Assembly (NCBI GenBank): GCA_022819585.1
Contig: JAJEGY010000035.1
Location: 1 to 64,000 of the forward strand
Origin: Dehalococcoidia bacterium
GTDB lineage: Bacteria; Chloroflexota; Dehalococcoidia; Lucifugimonadales; Lucifugimonadaceae
DNA: 64,000 nt
Direction: 5' to 3'
Below the pieces are notes generated by a model, which made no database searches, was not told where the DNA came from, and worked only from the letters and a program-made list of their open reading frames with translations. Each line of letters begins with the position of its first letter. The first letter of the stretch is position 1. A program made the position numbers and the translations under genes. This document shows, piece after piece, positions 17,526 through 26,220 of the stretch.

Positions 17526-18242
17526 ATGACAACTCAGACTTTGGAGCGTAACGCACTTGGCGCGCCGCGGCGGAGGCGTCGTCCGCACGGTTTGGAAGTC
17601 ATTGATGGCTTCAGCGGGATCGAGCGAGATGCGGCGGTGGGCGTGTTGCCTGCGGACCTTGACATCGATGCGGAACTTAGACGGCTGACGGAGCCGAAGG
17701 TGGAGCGCATCGACGACCGTGATGAGTTGGGCGAACACATCATGCAGTCGGCGGTTTCGACCGAGCGCGGTTCCTTTGCTGTCAAGTGCCGTTCGGTATC
17801 TCATGCGACGGATTTTGCTACTCCGATGCGGACCATGTTGCTGACTTTGTCGTCTGCATTCGGCGGCACAAGCGCTACAGTCTCGCCATCGCTGAACCTT
17901 CACACCTGGCCAGCTATGGACACGTTGGTCGCTTCGCTTGAGAAGTCGGGCGCGGGTGATCTTTGGCAGCCGATCGGGGAACGGAGCATAGGCGTGGGCA
18001 ACGCGAGGCACGTTTTCGTGAGTGTTGACAATCCGGTCAGAGACGAGTCGGCTAGGGTGTTTCCGAGTTTGCTCGTAGAGGTGGTTGGAGCGCATCTGGT
18101 AGACCCGGAATGGTTCGATCGCGTTGTGGCACCGCGTTGCATCAACGATGTCCCCACATTTGTTTATTACGGACAAGTGGGTTTTGATGGCTCGTTGTTT
18201 GAGCGTGAATGGCACAGAAGTCAGGTTCAAGGCAGCGTCTAG
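17526..18242 (+). CDS. Uncharacterised protein, first gene of a two-gene operon with an HTH regulator
   Basis: 238 aa beginning MTTQTLERNALGAPRRRRR, with a basic N-terminal patch followed by an acidic region. I recognise no family. Visible features are 'FAVKCRSVSHATDFATPMRTMLLTLSSAFGG' in the middle and 'HVFVSVDNPVRDESARVFPSLLVEVVGAHLVDPEWFDRV' near the end; no membrane segments or signal peptide. GAAAGGATTACGCGA before the ATG gives a ribosome site. The stop is three bases before the next ATG. A 285-aa antisense ORF (17499-18356) is Arg/His-rich and looks like its shadow. Confidence 0.65.
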   Translation: MTTQTLERNALGAPRRRRRPHGLEVIDGFSGIERDAAVGVLPADLDIDAELRRLTEPKVERIDDRDELGEHIMQSAVSTERGSFAVKCRSVSHATDFATPMRTMLLTLSSAFGGTSATVSPSLNLHTWPAMDTLVASLEKSGAGDLWQPIGERSIGVGNARHVFVSVDNPVRDESARVFPSLLVEVVGAHLVDPEWFDRVVAPRCINDVPTFVYYGQVGFDGSLFEREWHRSQVQGSV

Positions 18243-18245
18243 GAA

Positions 18246-18717
18246 ATGCTGACGGCAAGTTACGGGGAAATTGAACGAGTAGGCACGGACCAGAGTAGAG
18301 CAGGTAATCGGATCGAAACAAGGGTCTTCGCTGATAAGGGGCTGCCAGAGAACCAAGATTACACGGACACGGGCTGCGAACTAGCGCCGTCATGTCTTGA
18401 GTGTCCGTTGGCACTTTGCAAGTACGATGACCCAAGGTTGGGACCGTCGGAGCCGTACAGTGATGCGTGATCAGGAGATCGTGCGGCTTCGGAAAAAAGG
18501 ATTGCGGGTTGCTGATATCGCGAAGGTCGTCAAGACGAGCGACCGAACGGTTTATCGGGTTACTCAGCAAAACGGTGTGGCATCGGCGAAACCGTCACTC
18601 AAACATCGAAAACAAAGCCGACGGCATCTAACTCGTGTGCCCGAGGTTCCGGTTGAGCAGCTGGCAGTTTGGCAACAGTATTCGATGCAGAGCACGGCGG
18701 ATGTTGGAGCGGCTTAA
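18246..18717 (+). pseudogene. Cys-rich helix-turn-helix regulator, split by a frameshift near 18432-18436
   Basis: Two track ORFs in different frames form one protein. Frame one (18246-18470) gives 'YTDTGCELAPSCLECPLALCKYDDP', a Cx5Cx2Cx4C cluster. One base later in frame, the other ORF gives 'GWDRRSRTVMRDQEIVRLRKKGLRVADIAKVVKTSDRTVYRVTQ', an HTH of the 'IAKxxxTSxRTVYR' kind. In Chloroflexi regulators that I know, the Cys cluster and this HTH are in one chain, so the shift is an indel, a sequencing error or (less likely) programmed. The Cys cluster could bind a metal or Fe-S centre. It is coupled to the upstream gene (3-base gap), and the operator-like palindrome lies ahead of both. Confidence 0.65.
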
Positions 18718-18805
18718 ATTCCGGCCGTTTGCCTTGACCCTTACCGCCTAACCAGCGCATAAACTTCACGGCAATGTTTCTTCGGTTTCATCCGGGAGAG
18801 TTGTT

Positions 18806-20368
18806 GTGAAGTACGACGTAATCATCGTGGGTGCCGGCTCTGCTGGCTGCGTCTTAGCATCTAGGTTGTCGGAGGATTCCCAGCGTAGCGTGTTGTTGCT
18901 CGAAGCGGGGCCGGACTATCCTGAGTTTGAGTGGTTGCCGGATCAGATCAAGTATGGGGTTCTTCCCTGGTACGAGTCTTACGACGTCGATCAGCACACT
19001 TGGGGATATCAAGCGCTCGCAACACCCTTGCAGAAGCCGTTCAACCTGCCTCGCGGCAAGATCGTGGGTGGTTCGAGCGCGATAAACGGTCAGATCTGGT
19101 TCCGAGGCATCCCGGAGGACTACGACGAATGGGAGGCGATGGGCAACGAGGGATGGGGCTTTCTGGATGTGCTGCCTTACTTCAGGAAGATTGAGACGGA
19201 TTTGGATTTTCCGGGGGACGATTTTCATGGATCTGATGGGCCGATACCGGTACGGCGGTACACAGAAGACGAGTTGATGGCGAGTCCGAAGGCGTTCCTA
19301 GACGCGGCGCAAGCGGCCGGCTACCCGTTAACTCACGATCACAACCACCCCGAGTCGACTGGCGTGGGGTTTTTGGTCTTGAATCGCGTCGACGATATAC
19401 GCATGAGCACGGCGGTGACCTATCTGGACATGGCACGTGAGCGGATGAATCTCACGGTGCGGTCAGGGGTTTTGGTTCACCGAGTGTTGATCGACAACGG
19501 GCGGGCCGCCGGTGTAGAGGTCGAATCTGGCGGAGAAACCTATCGCTTGGAGTCCGATCTCACGATCCTCTGCGGCGGTGCGATCAACTCGCCGCAGTTG
19601 CTGATGCTGTCAGGCGTTGGGCCTGCTGAGCATCTGTCTGAACATGGCATCGATGTCATTGCCGATGTCCCCGGGGTTGGACAGAATCTGCGGGACCACA
19701 TCGCCTGCTTCATGAGCTACGAGAGCGGTGCTGATGAACCTGTCCCGGAACGTCCGCCGCCGCTTCAGATCGGTATGCGTTACACGACACCTGGTTCGCC
19801 GTACCGAAACGACATGCACATGCGACCGATAACTATTCGCACCGAGCATGTCCCGATCGATTTCGATCCTTCGCAGCGCGCAGCGCCCACGGGTTTCAGC
19901 ATCGCGTTGCAGAAGGCGGTCGGCAAAGGCGAAATCCGGCTTGCGACTGCCGACCCGCATGACCAGCCGATCCTCGACTATCGCTATCTGAGTGAGCCTT
20001 TTGACACGGAACGCCTGCGTGGCGCGGTGCGGTTGGCCGCGGAGATCTCGGAGATGCCCGAGTATGCACCCGCGAAGATGCGGAGATTAGACCCAACTGA
20101 CGATGTGCTCGCAGACGATGAGGCGCTTGACAACTGGCTGCGGCAGAACGTGCGGACACAGCTCTTCGGGGACTTGCAAGATGGGGCCGTCGTCAGACCC
20201 TATGGCAGTCGTATCGCCGAAGTGCGAGATGCATGTGGTCGATGGTTTGATGGTCGTGGATGCGTCGGTGATGCCGGATGTGATTCGGGCGAATACGAAC
20301 GCGACTACGATCATGATCGCGGAGAAGGTGGCGGGGGAGATGGGGTGAATGTTTGGCAAGGTCAGTGA
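18806..20368 (+). CDS. GMC-family FAD oxidoreductase (choline-dehydrogenase-like), frameshifted near the C-terminus
   Basis: Starts with GTG at 18806 behind GGGAG. The N-terminus has the FAD Rossmann motif '[17 protein letters not shown]', then '[18 protein letters not shown]' and '[16 protein letters not shown]', both GMC signatures. In frame, the sequence becomes meaningless after 'NVRTQLF'. The expected C-terminus continues in the next frame: '[19 protein letters not shown]' and '[29 protein letters not shown]', ending at a stop at 20346-20348. A single-base indel near 20155 therefore removes the catalytic His/Asn part. It is either a recent pseudogene or an assembly error; with one base repaired the protein would be of normal length. 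Likely oxidises a small alcohol. Confidence 0.88.
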   Translation: MKYDVIIVGAGSAGCVLASRLSEDSQRSVLLLEAGPDYPEFEWLPDQIKYGVLPWYESYDVDQHTWGYQALATPLQKPFNLPRGKIVGGSSAINGQIWFRGIPEDYDEWEAMGNEGWGFLDVLPYFRKIETDLDFPGDDFHGSDGPIPVRRYTEDELMASPKAFLDAAQAAGYPLTHDHNHPESTGVGFLVLNRVDDIRMSTAVTYLDMARERMNLTVRSGVLVHRVLIDNGRAAGVEVESGGETYRLESDLTILCGGAINSPQLLMLSGVGPAEHLSEHGIDVIADVPGVGQNLRDHIACFMSYESGADEPVPERPPPLQIGMRYTTPGSPYRNDMHMRPITIRTEHVPIDFDPSQRAAPTGFSIALQKAVGKGEIRLATADPHDQPILDYRYLSEPFDTERLRGAVRLAAEISEMPEYAPAKMRRLDPTDDVLADDEALDNWLRQNVRTQLFGDLQDGAVVRPYGSRIAEVRDACGRWFDGRGCVGDAGCDSGEYERDYDHDRGEGGGGDGVNVWQGQ

Positions 20369-20429
20369 ACGATTCGTTACGATTACTATTTTTGAGGGCA
20401 CACTCCCCGTACCTGAATGACTTCTTCAC

Positions 20430-20723
20430 ATGTTGGTTATAGGAACGGATAAATTGGAACGCTTTTGGCGGCGAAATCCGAATTCGAAACGATGGTTTCA
20501 GGAATGGCTTCGGGTCGCCCACAACGAAAACTGGCGAACCCCGTATGACGTCTTGGACCATTATCCGAGGGCCAGCGTTCTGCCTCGTAATCGTGTGGTT
20601 TTCAGGATCAGAGGCAATCGCTACAGAATGGTTGCGGCTGTCAACTATCGATTCAGTACCGTAAGCATCCGATTCGTTGGCACTCACGCGGAATACGATA
20701 CGATTGACGCGAGGAGCGTATAA
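20430..20723 (+). CDS. higB: HigB-family mRNA interferase toxin
   Basis: 97 aa, the size of HigB toxins of type II toxin-antitoxin systems, which cut mRNA on translating ribosomes. Family features: 'WLRVAHNENWRTPYDVLDHYPRASVLPRNRVVFRIRGNRYRMVAAVNYRFSTVSIRFVGTHAEYDTID', where 'FRIRGNRYRMV' and 'VRFVGTHAEYD' are the hallmark strands. The gene order toxin-then-antitoxin, with only two bases between them, is the HigBA arrangement. Confidence 0.93.
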   Translation: MLVIGTDKLERFWRRNPNSKRWFQEWLRVAHNENWRTPYDVLDHYPRASVLPRNRVVFRIRGNRYRMVAAVNYRFSTVSIRFVGTHAEYDTIDARSV

Positions 20724-20725
20724 CG

Positions 20726-21142
20726 ATGCAGATCTTGCAAAAGATCACAAACGAAAGCGAACACGCTGTTGCGATGAGCCGCATCGACGAGTTGTGGGAG
20801 GCGGACCTCGGCACTCCAGAAGGCAATGAACTAGATGCTCTGGTGAAATTGGTGGCGGCTTATGAGAAGGAAACGGTCGACTGGGGCGAGCCAGACCCTT
20901 ACACCGCAATCGAATTCCGACTCGACCAGCAGGGCATGACCGAAGACGATCTTGTACCCATCATCGGTAACCGTGAAAAAGTGGCAGAGCTGCTGTCTGG
21001 CAAGCGGAAAATCACAGAGGAGCAGGCACAAGCTTTGCATGATCTGTTGCGTGTGCCGATGGATGTTTTGATCGAAATTACCAAAACTGAGGGTACGTCG
21101 GGCCGTAGCAACGGCACCGAAGGCAACGGTGCCGATCGATAG
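20726..21142 (+). CDS. higA: HigA-like antitoxin (helix-turn-helix)
   Basis: 138-aa partner of the HigB toxin. The N-terminal half ('MSRIDELWEADLGTPEGNELDALVKLVAAYEKE') is the usual HigA/COG5499 leader, and the C-terminal half holds the HTH: 'RLDQQGMTEDDLVPIIGNREKVAELLSGKRKITEEQAQALHDLLRVP'. It should neutralise HigB and repress the operon. The tail after residue 120 (TSGRSNGTEGNGADR) is low complexity. Confidence 0.92.
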   Translation: MQILQKITNESEHAVAMSRIDELWEADLGTPEGNELDALVKLVAAYEKETVDWGEPDPYTAIEFRLDQQGMTEDDLVPIIGNREKVAELLSGKRKITEEQAQALHDLLRVPMDVLIEITKTEGTSGRSNGTEGNGADR

Positions 21143-21219
21143 CCGAGGTTATTCGGGTCGTTAGCGCGACTGAGGCTGACATCAATCCAAGCCATTCAGT
21201 ACTCGTTAAACAACAAAAG

Positions 21220-22950
21220 ATGATCGGCGCAAATCGTTTGACGGGCGCATCCAGCGCTGTAGGTTTGCTCTTTGTGTCGCTACTGACCGCATTTGCCTGC
21301 ACTCCCGAGAACAGTGAAACGCAGGCGTATCGATCGGCCACCACGCCCATACCTTTGTGGAAGACGGTCGTCGATGCGACGCTTATTCCAACTGTCACAC
21401 CGTCGCCTACGTCGACGCCGAACCCAGAGTGGACACCGACATCGACTCCTGACCCATCGCGGACGCCCACCCCGGCACCAACACCTACATCGATACCCAC
21501 TGTAACGCCGACCCCTTCGCCTACTCCAGAACCTCTTTCTGAGCGAGAAGCGTATTGTCGCGACCACGCTATGCCGACTGCGACGCCTGATCCAGGTGAG
21601 ACGCCTACGCCGGTCCCAACTTCACCACCTGGCATCCCGGAGGATGAGGTACCGAGCGAATGGACGTCGAGGATGAATGAGATCGAGGTGTGGGTACGCG
21701 ACCTATACGGAGTGGATGAGGCGTTGGTTGCGGATTTTGCCCGAAGGTACGTTGACGTGAAAGTCTGGAAAGAATGGATTTCGGACGACATTGAAGATTG
21801 GGCCGAAGACGAGGACTCCGACGTCGACCTATGGGAGCAGACCTATCGCACATTGGCTTTACTGTCGCCGAACGAGAATTACCTGGACTTCCTTTCCGGT
21901 TACTACAGTGATCGTTTCGTGGGTCTATATGACTCAGAAAAACGTGAATTCGTGGTGCAAGCGGTAGGCGGTGAATTCGATATCAGGGCTGAGATGATCT
22001 ACCTTCACGAATACGCGCATCATGTCCAAAACGTCAAGTACGATTATCCCTTCTTCAAGGACTGCTTCAAGGCGGATAATGATGCCTTCGAAGCCTTCAG
22101 AGCTTTGATCGAAGGCGATGCGGTTAGGACCGAGGCCGAATACATATTCAATGAGATCGGCTGGGACAGATTCGAGAGCTTGTGGGATCAGATCGAGGAT
22201 GAAGATGGCGGTGCGGACGACGAACCAGACCACCAATCCGCTTTGTCGAAATACTTAGACGCCACGACCGATTTCAGGTATAGCCAAGGTTTAACTTTCG
22301 CCCTCCATATCGCTCCTATCGCTGAGTGCCCAGAATGCGAAGCTGACAGAACGCCTATCGATAAGGCGTTTGGGCGACCGCCCTACACAACTGAGCAGAT
22401 CTACTACGAAGGGAAATACTACGGGGGTGAAGGCAGGGACGAACTGAGTTTGCCTGTAGATCTGATGGGGGACGAATGGGAACTGCGCTACAACTCCACC
22501 ATCGGCAGAACGGACTGGCTAGCTTTACTGGCGGCGTTAACCGATACCGAAGTCGAGGATCTCGAGTCGGATCTTCCAGGCTGGCGGGCAGACTACGCGT
22601 TCATGTTTAAAGACGGCGAAAACCGAGCGTTGTATCTCCAGGTGGCCCTATGGGAAAATGACCAATATATCGAAAGCTTGGTTAACGCGTTCGACGGAGT
22701 CGCACCACTGACCAGGTATCTGCCGATTGAACCCGTCGACCGTGCAAAGTTCAAGGATTATTACCTATGGAATGGTGATTCTGGTGTGATTGCACTCGGA
22801 ATCGACATTGAGGCCGCCGACCGGTTTTACATCATGTTCTTGGCAACGGGCCCCGACGGTGAGTCGGTCAACAAAGCCTTATCCGCGGCAAGGGACAACG
22901 TCACACTCTTCGGCGAACTGCCGTTTCCGCCAACCGCAGATTCCCGTTGA
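21220..22950 (+). CDS. Putative lipoprotein zinc metalloprotease (HExxH) on a Pro/Thr-rich stalk
   Basis: 576 aa. The signal 'VGLLFVSLLTAFAC' has a lipobox; then about 75 residues of TPTPS/TPEPT stalk. The globular part holds 'MIYLHEYAHHVQ', a HExxH with His263, Glu264 and His267, and 'ALIEGDAVRTEAEYIF' 31 residues later, where Glu298 can be the third ligand (gluzincin-like arrangement). It lacks a named-family match that I can give, so the protease call is by motif only. It is preceded by the HigBA pair and convergent with the alcohol dehydrogenase. Confidence 0.78.
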   Translation: MIGANRLTGASSAVGLLFVSLLTAFACTPENSETQAYRSATTPIPLWKTVVDATLIPTVTPSPTSTPNPEWTPTSTPDPSRTPTPAPTPTSIPTVTPTPSPTPEPLSEREAYCRDHAMPTATPDPGETPTPVPTSPPGIPEDEVPSEWTSRMNEIEVWVRDLYGVDEALVADFARRYVDVKVWKEWISDDIEDWAEDEDSDVDLWEQTYRTLALLSPNENYLDFLSGYYSDRFVGLYDSEKREFVVQAVGGEFDIRAEMIYLHEYAHHVQNVKYDYPFFKDCFKADNDAFEAFRALIEGDAVRTEAEYIFNEIGWDRFESLWDQIEDEDGGADDEPDHQSALSKYLDATTDFRYSQGLTFALHIAPIAECPECEADRTPIDKAFGRPPYTTEQIYYEGKYYGGEGRDELSLPVDLMGDEWELRYNSTIGRTDWLALLAALTDTEVEDLESDLPGWRADYAFMFKDGENRALYLQVALWENDQYIESLVNAFDGVAPLTRYLPIEPVDRAKFKDYYLWNGDSGVIALGIDIEAADRFYIMFLATGPDGESVNKALSAARDNVTLFGELPFPPTADSR

Positions 22951-22967
22951 TCTGACCGCGTAGGCCA

Positions 22968-24014
22968 TCACCCCTGCACAATATGCACCTTCACCGCTCC
23001 CGTCCCCTTATCAAACGCTGTGTCAAACGCCTCTCCCACATCTTCCAACCCGTAGCGATGCTTCACAGCGTCGCGGTAGGGGTACTGACCTGATGCCAAG
23101 AGGTTGATCGCCACTTCGTAGTCGTGGACGCCGTCGATGATGCCGTAGCAATTGGATGAGATGATCTTGATTTCTCGGAGCATGGGATCGAAGAGATCGA
23201 CTTCCATCGGTATCTTGATGCCGCCTAGGTAGACCATTGTGCCTTGGTTGCGGGTTGCTTTGATAGCTTCGTGGAAGGAGACTGTCTGGTGTCCACCGAC
23301 CGATTCGACTACGACATCGGCACCGACACCGTCGGTCTCATCAAGCACGCGTTCCGCTAGTTCGCCGGGTTCGGCTCCTGTGATGATGTCGGCACCCATC
23401 TTGGCGGCGAGTTCGGCCTGCTGCGGGTATTTGGCGGAGGCGATGACTCTGCTGGCACCGAAGGCGTGGGCGCTCGCGATTGAGGAGAGGCCGATGGGCG
23501 CGGATCCTACGACCGCGACGACGTCGCCGGGCTTCATGCCGGCGTAGCGCAAGCCATGAACTGACACCGCCATCGGCTCTACCAGCGCGCCGTCTGTCCA
23601 GTCCATGTCGTCGCCTAGCTTGAAAAGTCCGAGAGGTCGGCGTGTCATGTACTCTGCGAAGCCGCCTCCCGAGTCTTCGACGAAGTTCATGCAGTGCCGA
23701 TACTGTCCGTAGTTGCAGAAGCGGCAGTCGAAGCAGGCGCGGCCCGAGCAGACGGTGTCGATTGCGACACGGTCGCCGATCTGAAGCTTGTGGTTTCCCG
23801 CGGGGAGTTCGACGATTTCGCCCGTGACTTCGTGGCCCGAAGGTAGGTCCTGAGCCTCATCGCGGCGCGTCGTCATGTGGAGGTCGGAGCCGCAGATGCC
23901 GGTCTGACGGACGCGGACCAGCGCCGCGCCTTCGAACATCTCGGGCATTGGCACGTCTTGTGTTCGGTAGACGCCGTTGCCATCGTCAAGAGCCGCTCTC
24001 ATCGTCGTTGCCAT
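22968..24014 (-). CDS. Zinc-dependent alcohol/polyol dehydrogenase
   Basis: 348 aa from ATG 24014 (MATTMRAALDDGNGV), supported by a GAGG ribosome site; the track start at 24104 reads into the upstream region. Catalytic zinc ligands are in 'TGICGSDLHM' and 'GHEVTGEI', and a four-Cys structural zinc lobe is present (CFDCRFCNYGQYRHC). The Rossmann motif is 'VVGSAPIGLSSIASAHAFG'. It fits the sorbitol/threonine-dehydrogenase branch. It is divergent from the small ORF and enolase-superfamily gene, which suggests a sugar-acid or polyol catabolic pair. Confidence 0.92.
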   Translation of the reverse strand: MATTMRAALDDGNGVYRTQDVPMPEMFEGAALVRVRQTGICGSDLHMTTRRDEAQDLPSGHEVTGEIVELPAGNHKLQIGDRVAIDTVCSGRACFDCRFCNYGQYRHCMNFVEDSGGGFAEYMTRRPLGLFKLGDDMDWTDGALVEPMAVSVHGLRYAGMKPGDVVAVVGSAPIGLSSIASAHAFGASRVIASAKYPQQAELAAKMGADIITGAEPGELAERVLDETDGVGADVVVESVGGHQTVSFHEAIKATRNQGTMVYLGGIKIPMEVDLFDPMLREIKIISSNCYGIIDGVHDYEVAINLLASGQYPYRDAVKHRYGLEDVGEAFDTAFDKGTGAVKVHIVQG

Positions 24015-24047
24015 GTTTCTGCCTCGTTTTAACTCGTCGCCGATCAG

Positions 24048-24386
24048 GTGTTGGATCAAGGATACGTCGAATCGTCTACCTGCCAAACCGATACAATCTC
24101 GCACACGTCAGGAGTTAATCTACCGACCGAGGTCCAGGCAAACGTGCCTTACTACGTGTACCAAGATGATGGAGGCTATCGAGCTCGAATTCACGCCGAT
24201 GAGTGCGTCTTTTATCTCCGACGGACCCGCAAAGAGCGGCCGAACTACCGTTGGATCGGACCGATTGAGGATCTCCAGAAAGCACAAGATATCGTCGACG
24301 AATGGTTGGAGGGACGCAAGGCGCGCATGAAAACCGTTGCGGTCGTCGAAGTTGGCAAGTGCCAACTGTGCATCGGCGGCGATTGA
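24048..24386 (+). CDS. Small uncharacterised protein
   Basis: 112 aa as given by the track. The part from about residue 33 ('VPYYVYQDDGGYRARIHADECVFYLRRTRKERPNYRWIGPIEDLQKAQDIVDEW') has a natural composition, while the start is uncertain: a GTG at 24144 would give about 80 aa. It ends 'VGKCQLCIGGD' with two Cys. It overlaps no other gene and lies in the divergent gap before the enolase-superfamily gene. No family is recognised. Confidence 0.5.
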   Translation: MLDQGYVESSTCQTDTISHTSGVNLPTEVQANVPYYVYQDDGGYRARIHADECVFYLRRTRKERPNYRWIGPIEDLQKAQDIVDEWLEGRKARMKTVAVVEVGKCQLCIGGD

Positions 24387-24406
24387 AATCTGCAAAAACC
24401 AACACT

Positions 24407-25552
24407 ATGAAGATCACAAACGTCAAGCTTTCCATCCTCGAAATGGATGGCGTAGACCCGTACTACGACCTGATCAAACTCCACGGCCAACGTCGCGAGC
24501 GTTGGCTGCATCACACCGTGCCGGCTCGTGAGAAGAAGCGGTACGAGTACGTGCTTCATGTGGAGACCGATGAAGGCGTGGTCGGTATCTGTACCACGCC
24601 GGGAGACGGTCACACCGGATTGCATCCGGGGGATGTCGCACAATTGCAGGCCCTAGTTGTAGGCGAAGACCCGTTGAAGCGGGAGTATCTCTATCAGAAA
24701 CTGCATCAGGGGACACGGTGGGTATATCGATCCCCGAGCTGGTTCGGCGGTTTCGACAACTGTCTGTGGGACATCGCCGGGAAGGTTGCAGGACTGCCCG
24801 TTTATTCGCTGCTCGGAAAGGTCCGAGATGAGATTCACGCCTACTACAACACGCGCGGTTCGACGATCGAGGAGGCTGTGGAGGACGCGCAGATGGCGTT
24901 GGACCTCGGCTTTGTGGCGGTAAAGGATCACTTCTACCATCCAGTCGAGGAGAACATTCGATGGCTGACCGCGATCCGAGAAGCGGTAGGCGATGAGATC
25001 GATTGCATGCATGACCCGGTTGCGATTTACACCTTTGAAGAAGCGATTAAGGTCGGTCGTGCGCTTGAAGACTTGGACTACCGATGGTTTGAAGAGCCGT
25101 TGCCGGAGCGAAGCCACAACCAGCTAGTCGAGTTGGCGGCTACGCTCGACATTCCCATCATGGCGACCGAGACGTTCATGTATGACACGGACTTGTGCGC
25201 CCAATACCTGATCTCTGGAGCGACAGACCTGATTCGCCAAAACGCTCGCCACGGTACGACCAATCTGATGAAGCTGGCGCATCTCTCTGAACTTCACGGG
25301 ACTAACGTGGAGTTGAATGGGCCGGGAGGTCTCTATGGCTTGGTTCACGCCCACCTGCTGTGCTCCATTCAGAACACGTCGTACTACGAGTACTTCCCGG
25401 GTGGTCGTCACGACAAGGATGGCGAACAGATCGGGGTGTTGAATTGGGTCGCGCCTGTTGATGGGAAGTTGAGACCGCCTGATGGGCCGGGTTGGGGCGC
25501 CGAATGGGACTGGAAGCAGTTTGAGAATCGGACTGTCGAGGTTGTTGAGTGA
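24407..25552 (+). CDS. Enolase-superfamily sugar-acid dehydratase (MR/MLE group)
   Basis: 381 aa from ATG 24407 (MKITNVKLSILEMDG), which matches family N-termini; the track ORF adds 35 unlikely residues. Barrel features: 'GFVAVKDHFYH' with Lys173 and His175 as the K-x-H acid/base pair at the end of strand 2, metal ligands in 'CMHDPVAIY' (Asp203), 'WFEEPLPE' (Glu229 or Glu230) and 'MATETFMYD' (Glu255), and a C-terminal 'VELNGPGG'. It probably dehydrates an acid sugar; the exact substrate cannot be read off. Its stop overlaps the GTG start of the next gene. Another family member is cut by the start of the window. Confidence 0.9.
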   Translation: MKITNVKLSILEMDGVDPYYDLIKLHGQRRERWLHHTVPAREKKRYEYVLHVETDEGVVGICTTPGDGHTGLHPGDVAQLQALVVGEDPLKREYLYQKLHQGTRWVYRSPSWFGGFDNCLWDIAGKVAGLPVYSLLGKVRDEIHAYYNTRGSTIEEAVEDAQMALDLGFVAVKDHFYHPVEENIRWLTAIREAVGDEIDCMHDPVAIYTFEEAIKVGRALEDLDYRWFEEPLPERSHNQLVELAATLDIPIMATETFMYDTDLCAQYLISGATDLIRQNARHGTTNLMKLAHLSELHGTNVELNGPGGLYGLVHAHLLCSIQNTSYYEYFPGGRHDKDGEQIGVLNWVAPVDGKLRPPDGPGWGAEWDWKQFENRTVEVVE

Positions 25553-26220
25553 GGCGCGCATGGGCCATCCGTGAGTTCGCGAATGAACTTGCAAACACCG
25601 ATCCGCCTGGCGACAGCAGCGAGAACTTCTACCGATGCGATGTGCGACTCGCCAATCTGGTCAGGTGGTTGGATCGATTCGACGATGTGCCCGGTTCGGC
25701 GATATTCGTGGGTGCCGAACCGGGACGCCATGGAGCGGCGATGACAGGGGTGCCATTCGTTTCGACTTATATGTTGACTTCCGGTGGCGATCCATGGGAC
25801 GAATTCGGTGAGGGTACGGATTACGCGGTGCCCCCTGGCGAGAAAAGAGACCAGACGGAGCATACAGCCACACGATTCTGGCGCTACATCGCGCCCCAAC
25901 TCGCGGGACTGCCAAGGCCGTTGATCTGGAACACATATCCATTTTGGCCGTACAATCTCACCCACGACGGAAACCTCGAAAACCGTGGCGCGAATCCCGG
26001 TGAAATCGAAATTGGCAAACCGTGGCTGGAGCGGATATCGGCTATGTTCCCGGGTGCCCAATTGGTGGCAGCGGGCAAGCAAGCAGAAAAAACCCTCGAA
26101 TCGATGGCATTTGAACCGTTGAAGATGCCGCATCCTGCCGCCCGAATCAGCAACGACAAGCTTATCGCGGCGGCGAAACAGGTTGCCGCGGTTTTACGCT
26201 CAAGCATTGAACAGAAATGA
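25549..26220 (+). CDS. Uracil-DNA glycosylase-superfamily-like protein
   Basis: 223 aa, GTG start at 25549 overlapping the preceding stop (GTGA), so coupled to it. The motif-1 region 'IFVGAEPGRHGAAMTGVPFVS' (residues 52-72) and the later 'LIWNTYPFWPYN' and 'MPHPAAR' (194-199) match the layout of the uracil-DNA glycosylase superfamily (GxxPGxxG, then Asn/Pro-rich, then HPxxR). Family assignment is moderate; whether it excises uracil is uncertain. Its stop overlaps the M48 protease start (ATGA). Confidence 0.7.
   Translation: MRRAWAIREFANELANTDPPGDSSENFYRCDVRLANLVRWLDRFDDVPGSAIFVGAEPGRHGAAMTGVPFVSTYMLTSGGDPWDEFGEGTDYAVPPGEKRDQTEHTATRFWRYIAPQLAGLPRPLIWNTYPFWPYNLTHDGNLENRGANPGEIEIGKPWLERISAMFPGAQLVAAGKQAEKTLESMAFEPLKMPHPAARISNDKLIAAAKQVAAVLRSSIEQK

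Noticed and set aside
17499-18356. 285-aa antisense ORF on the minus strand
   Set aside because: Arg/His/Cys-rich composition without a domain pattern; it is the shadow of the 17526-18242 gene and part of the next.
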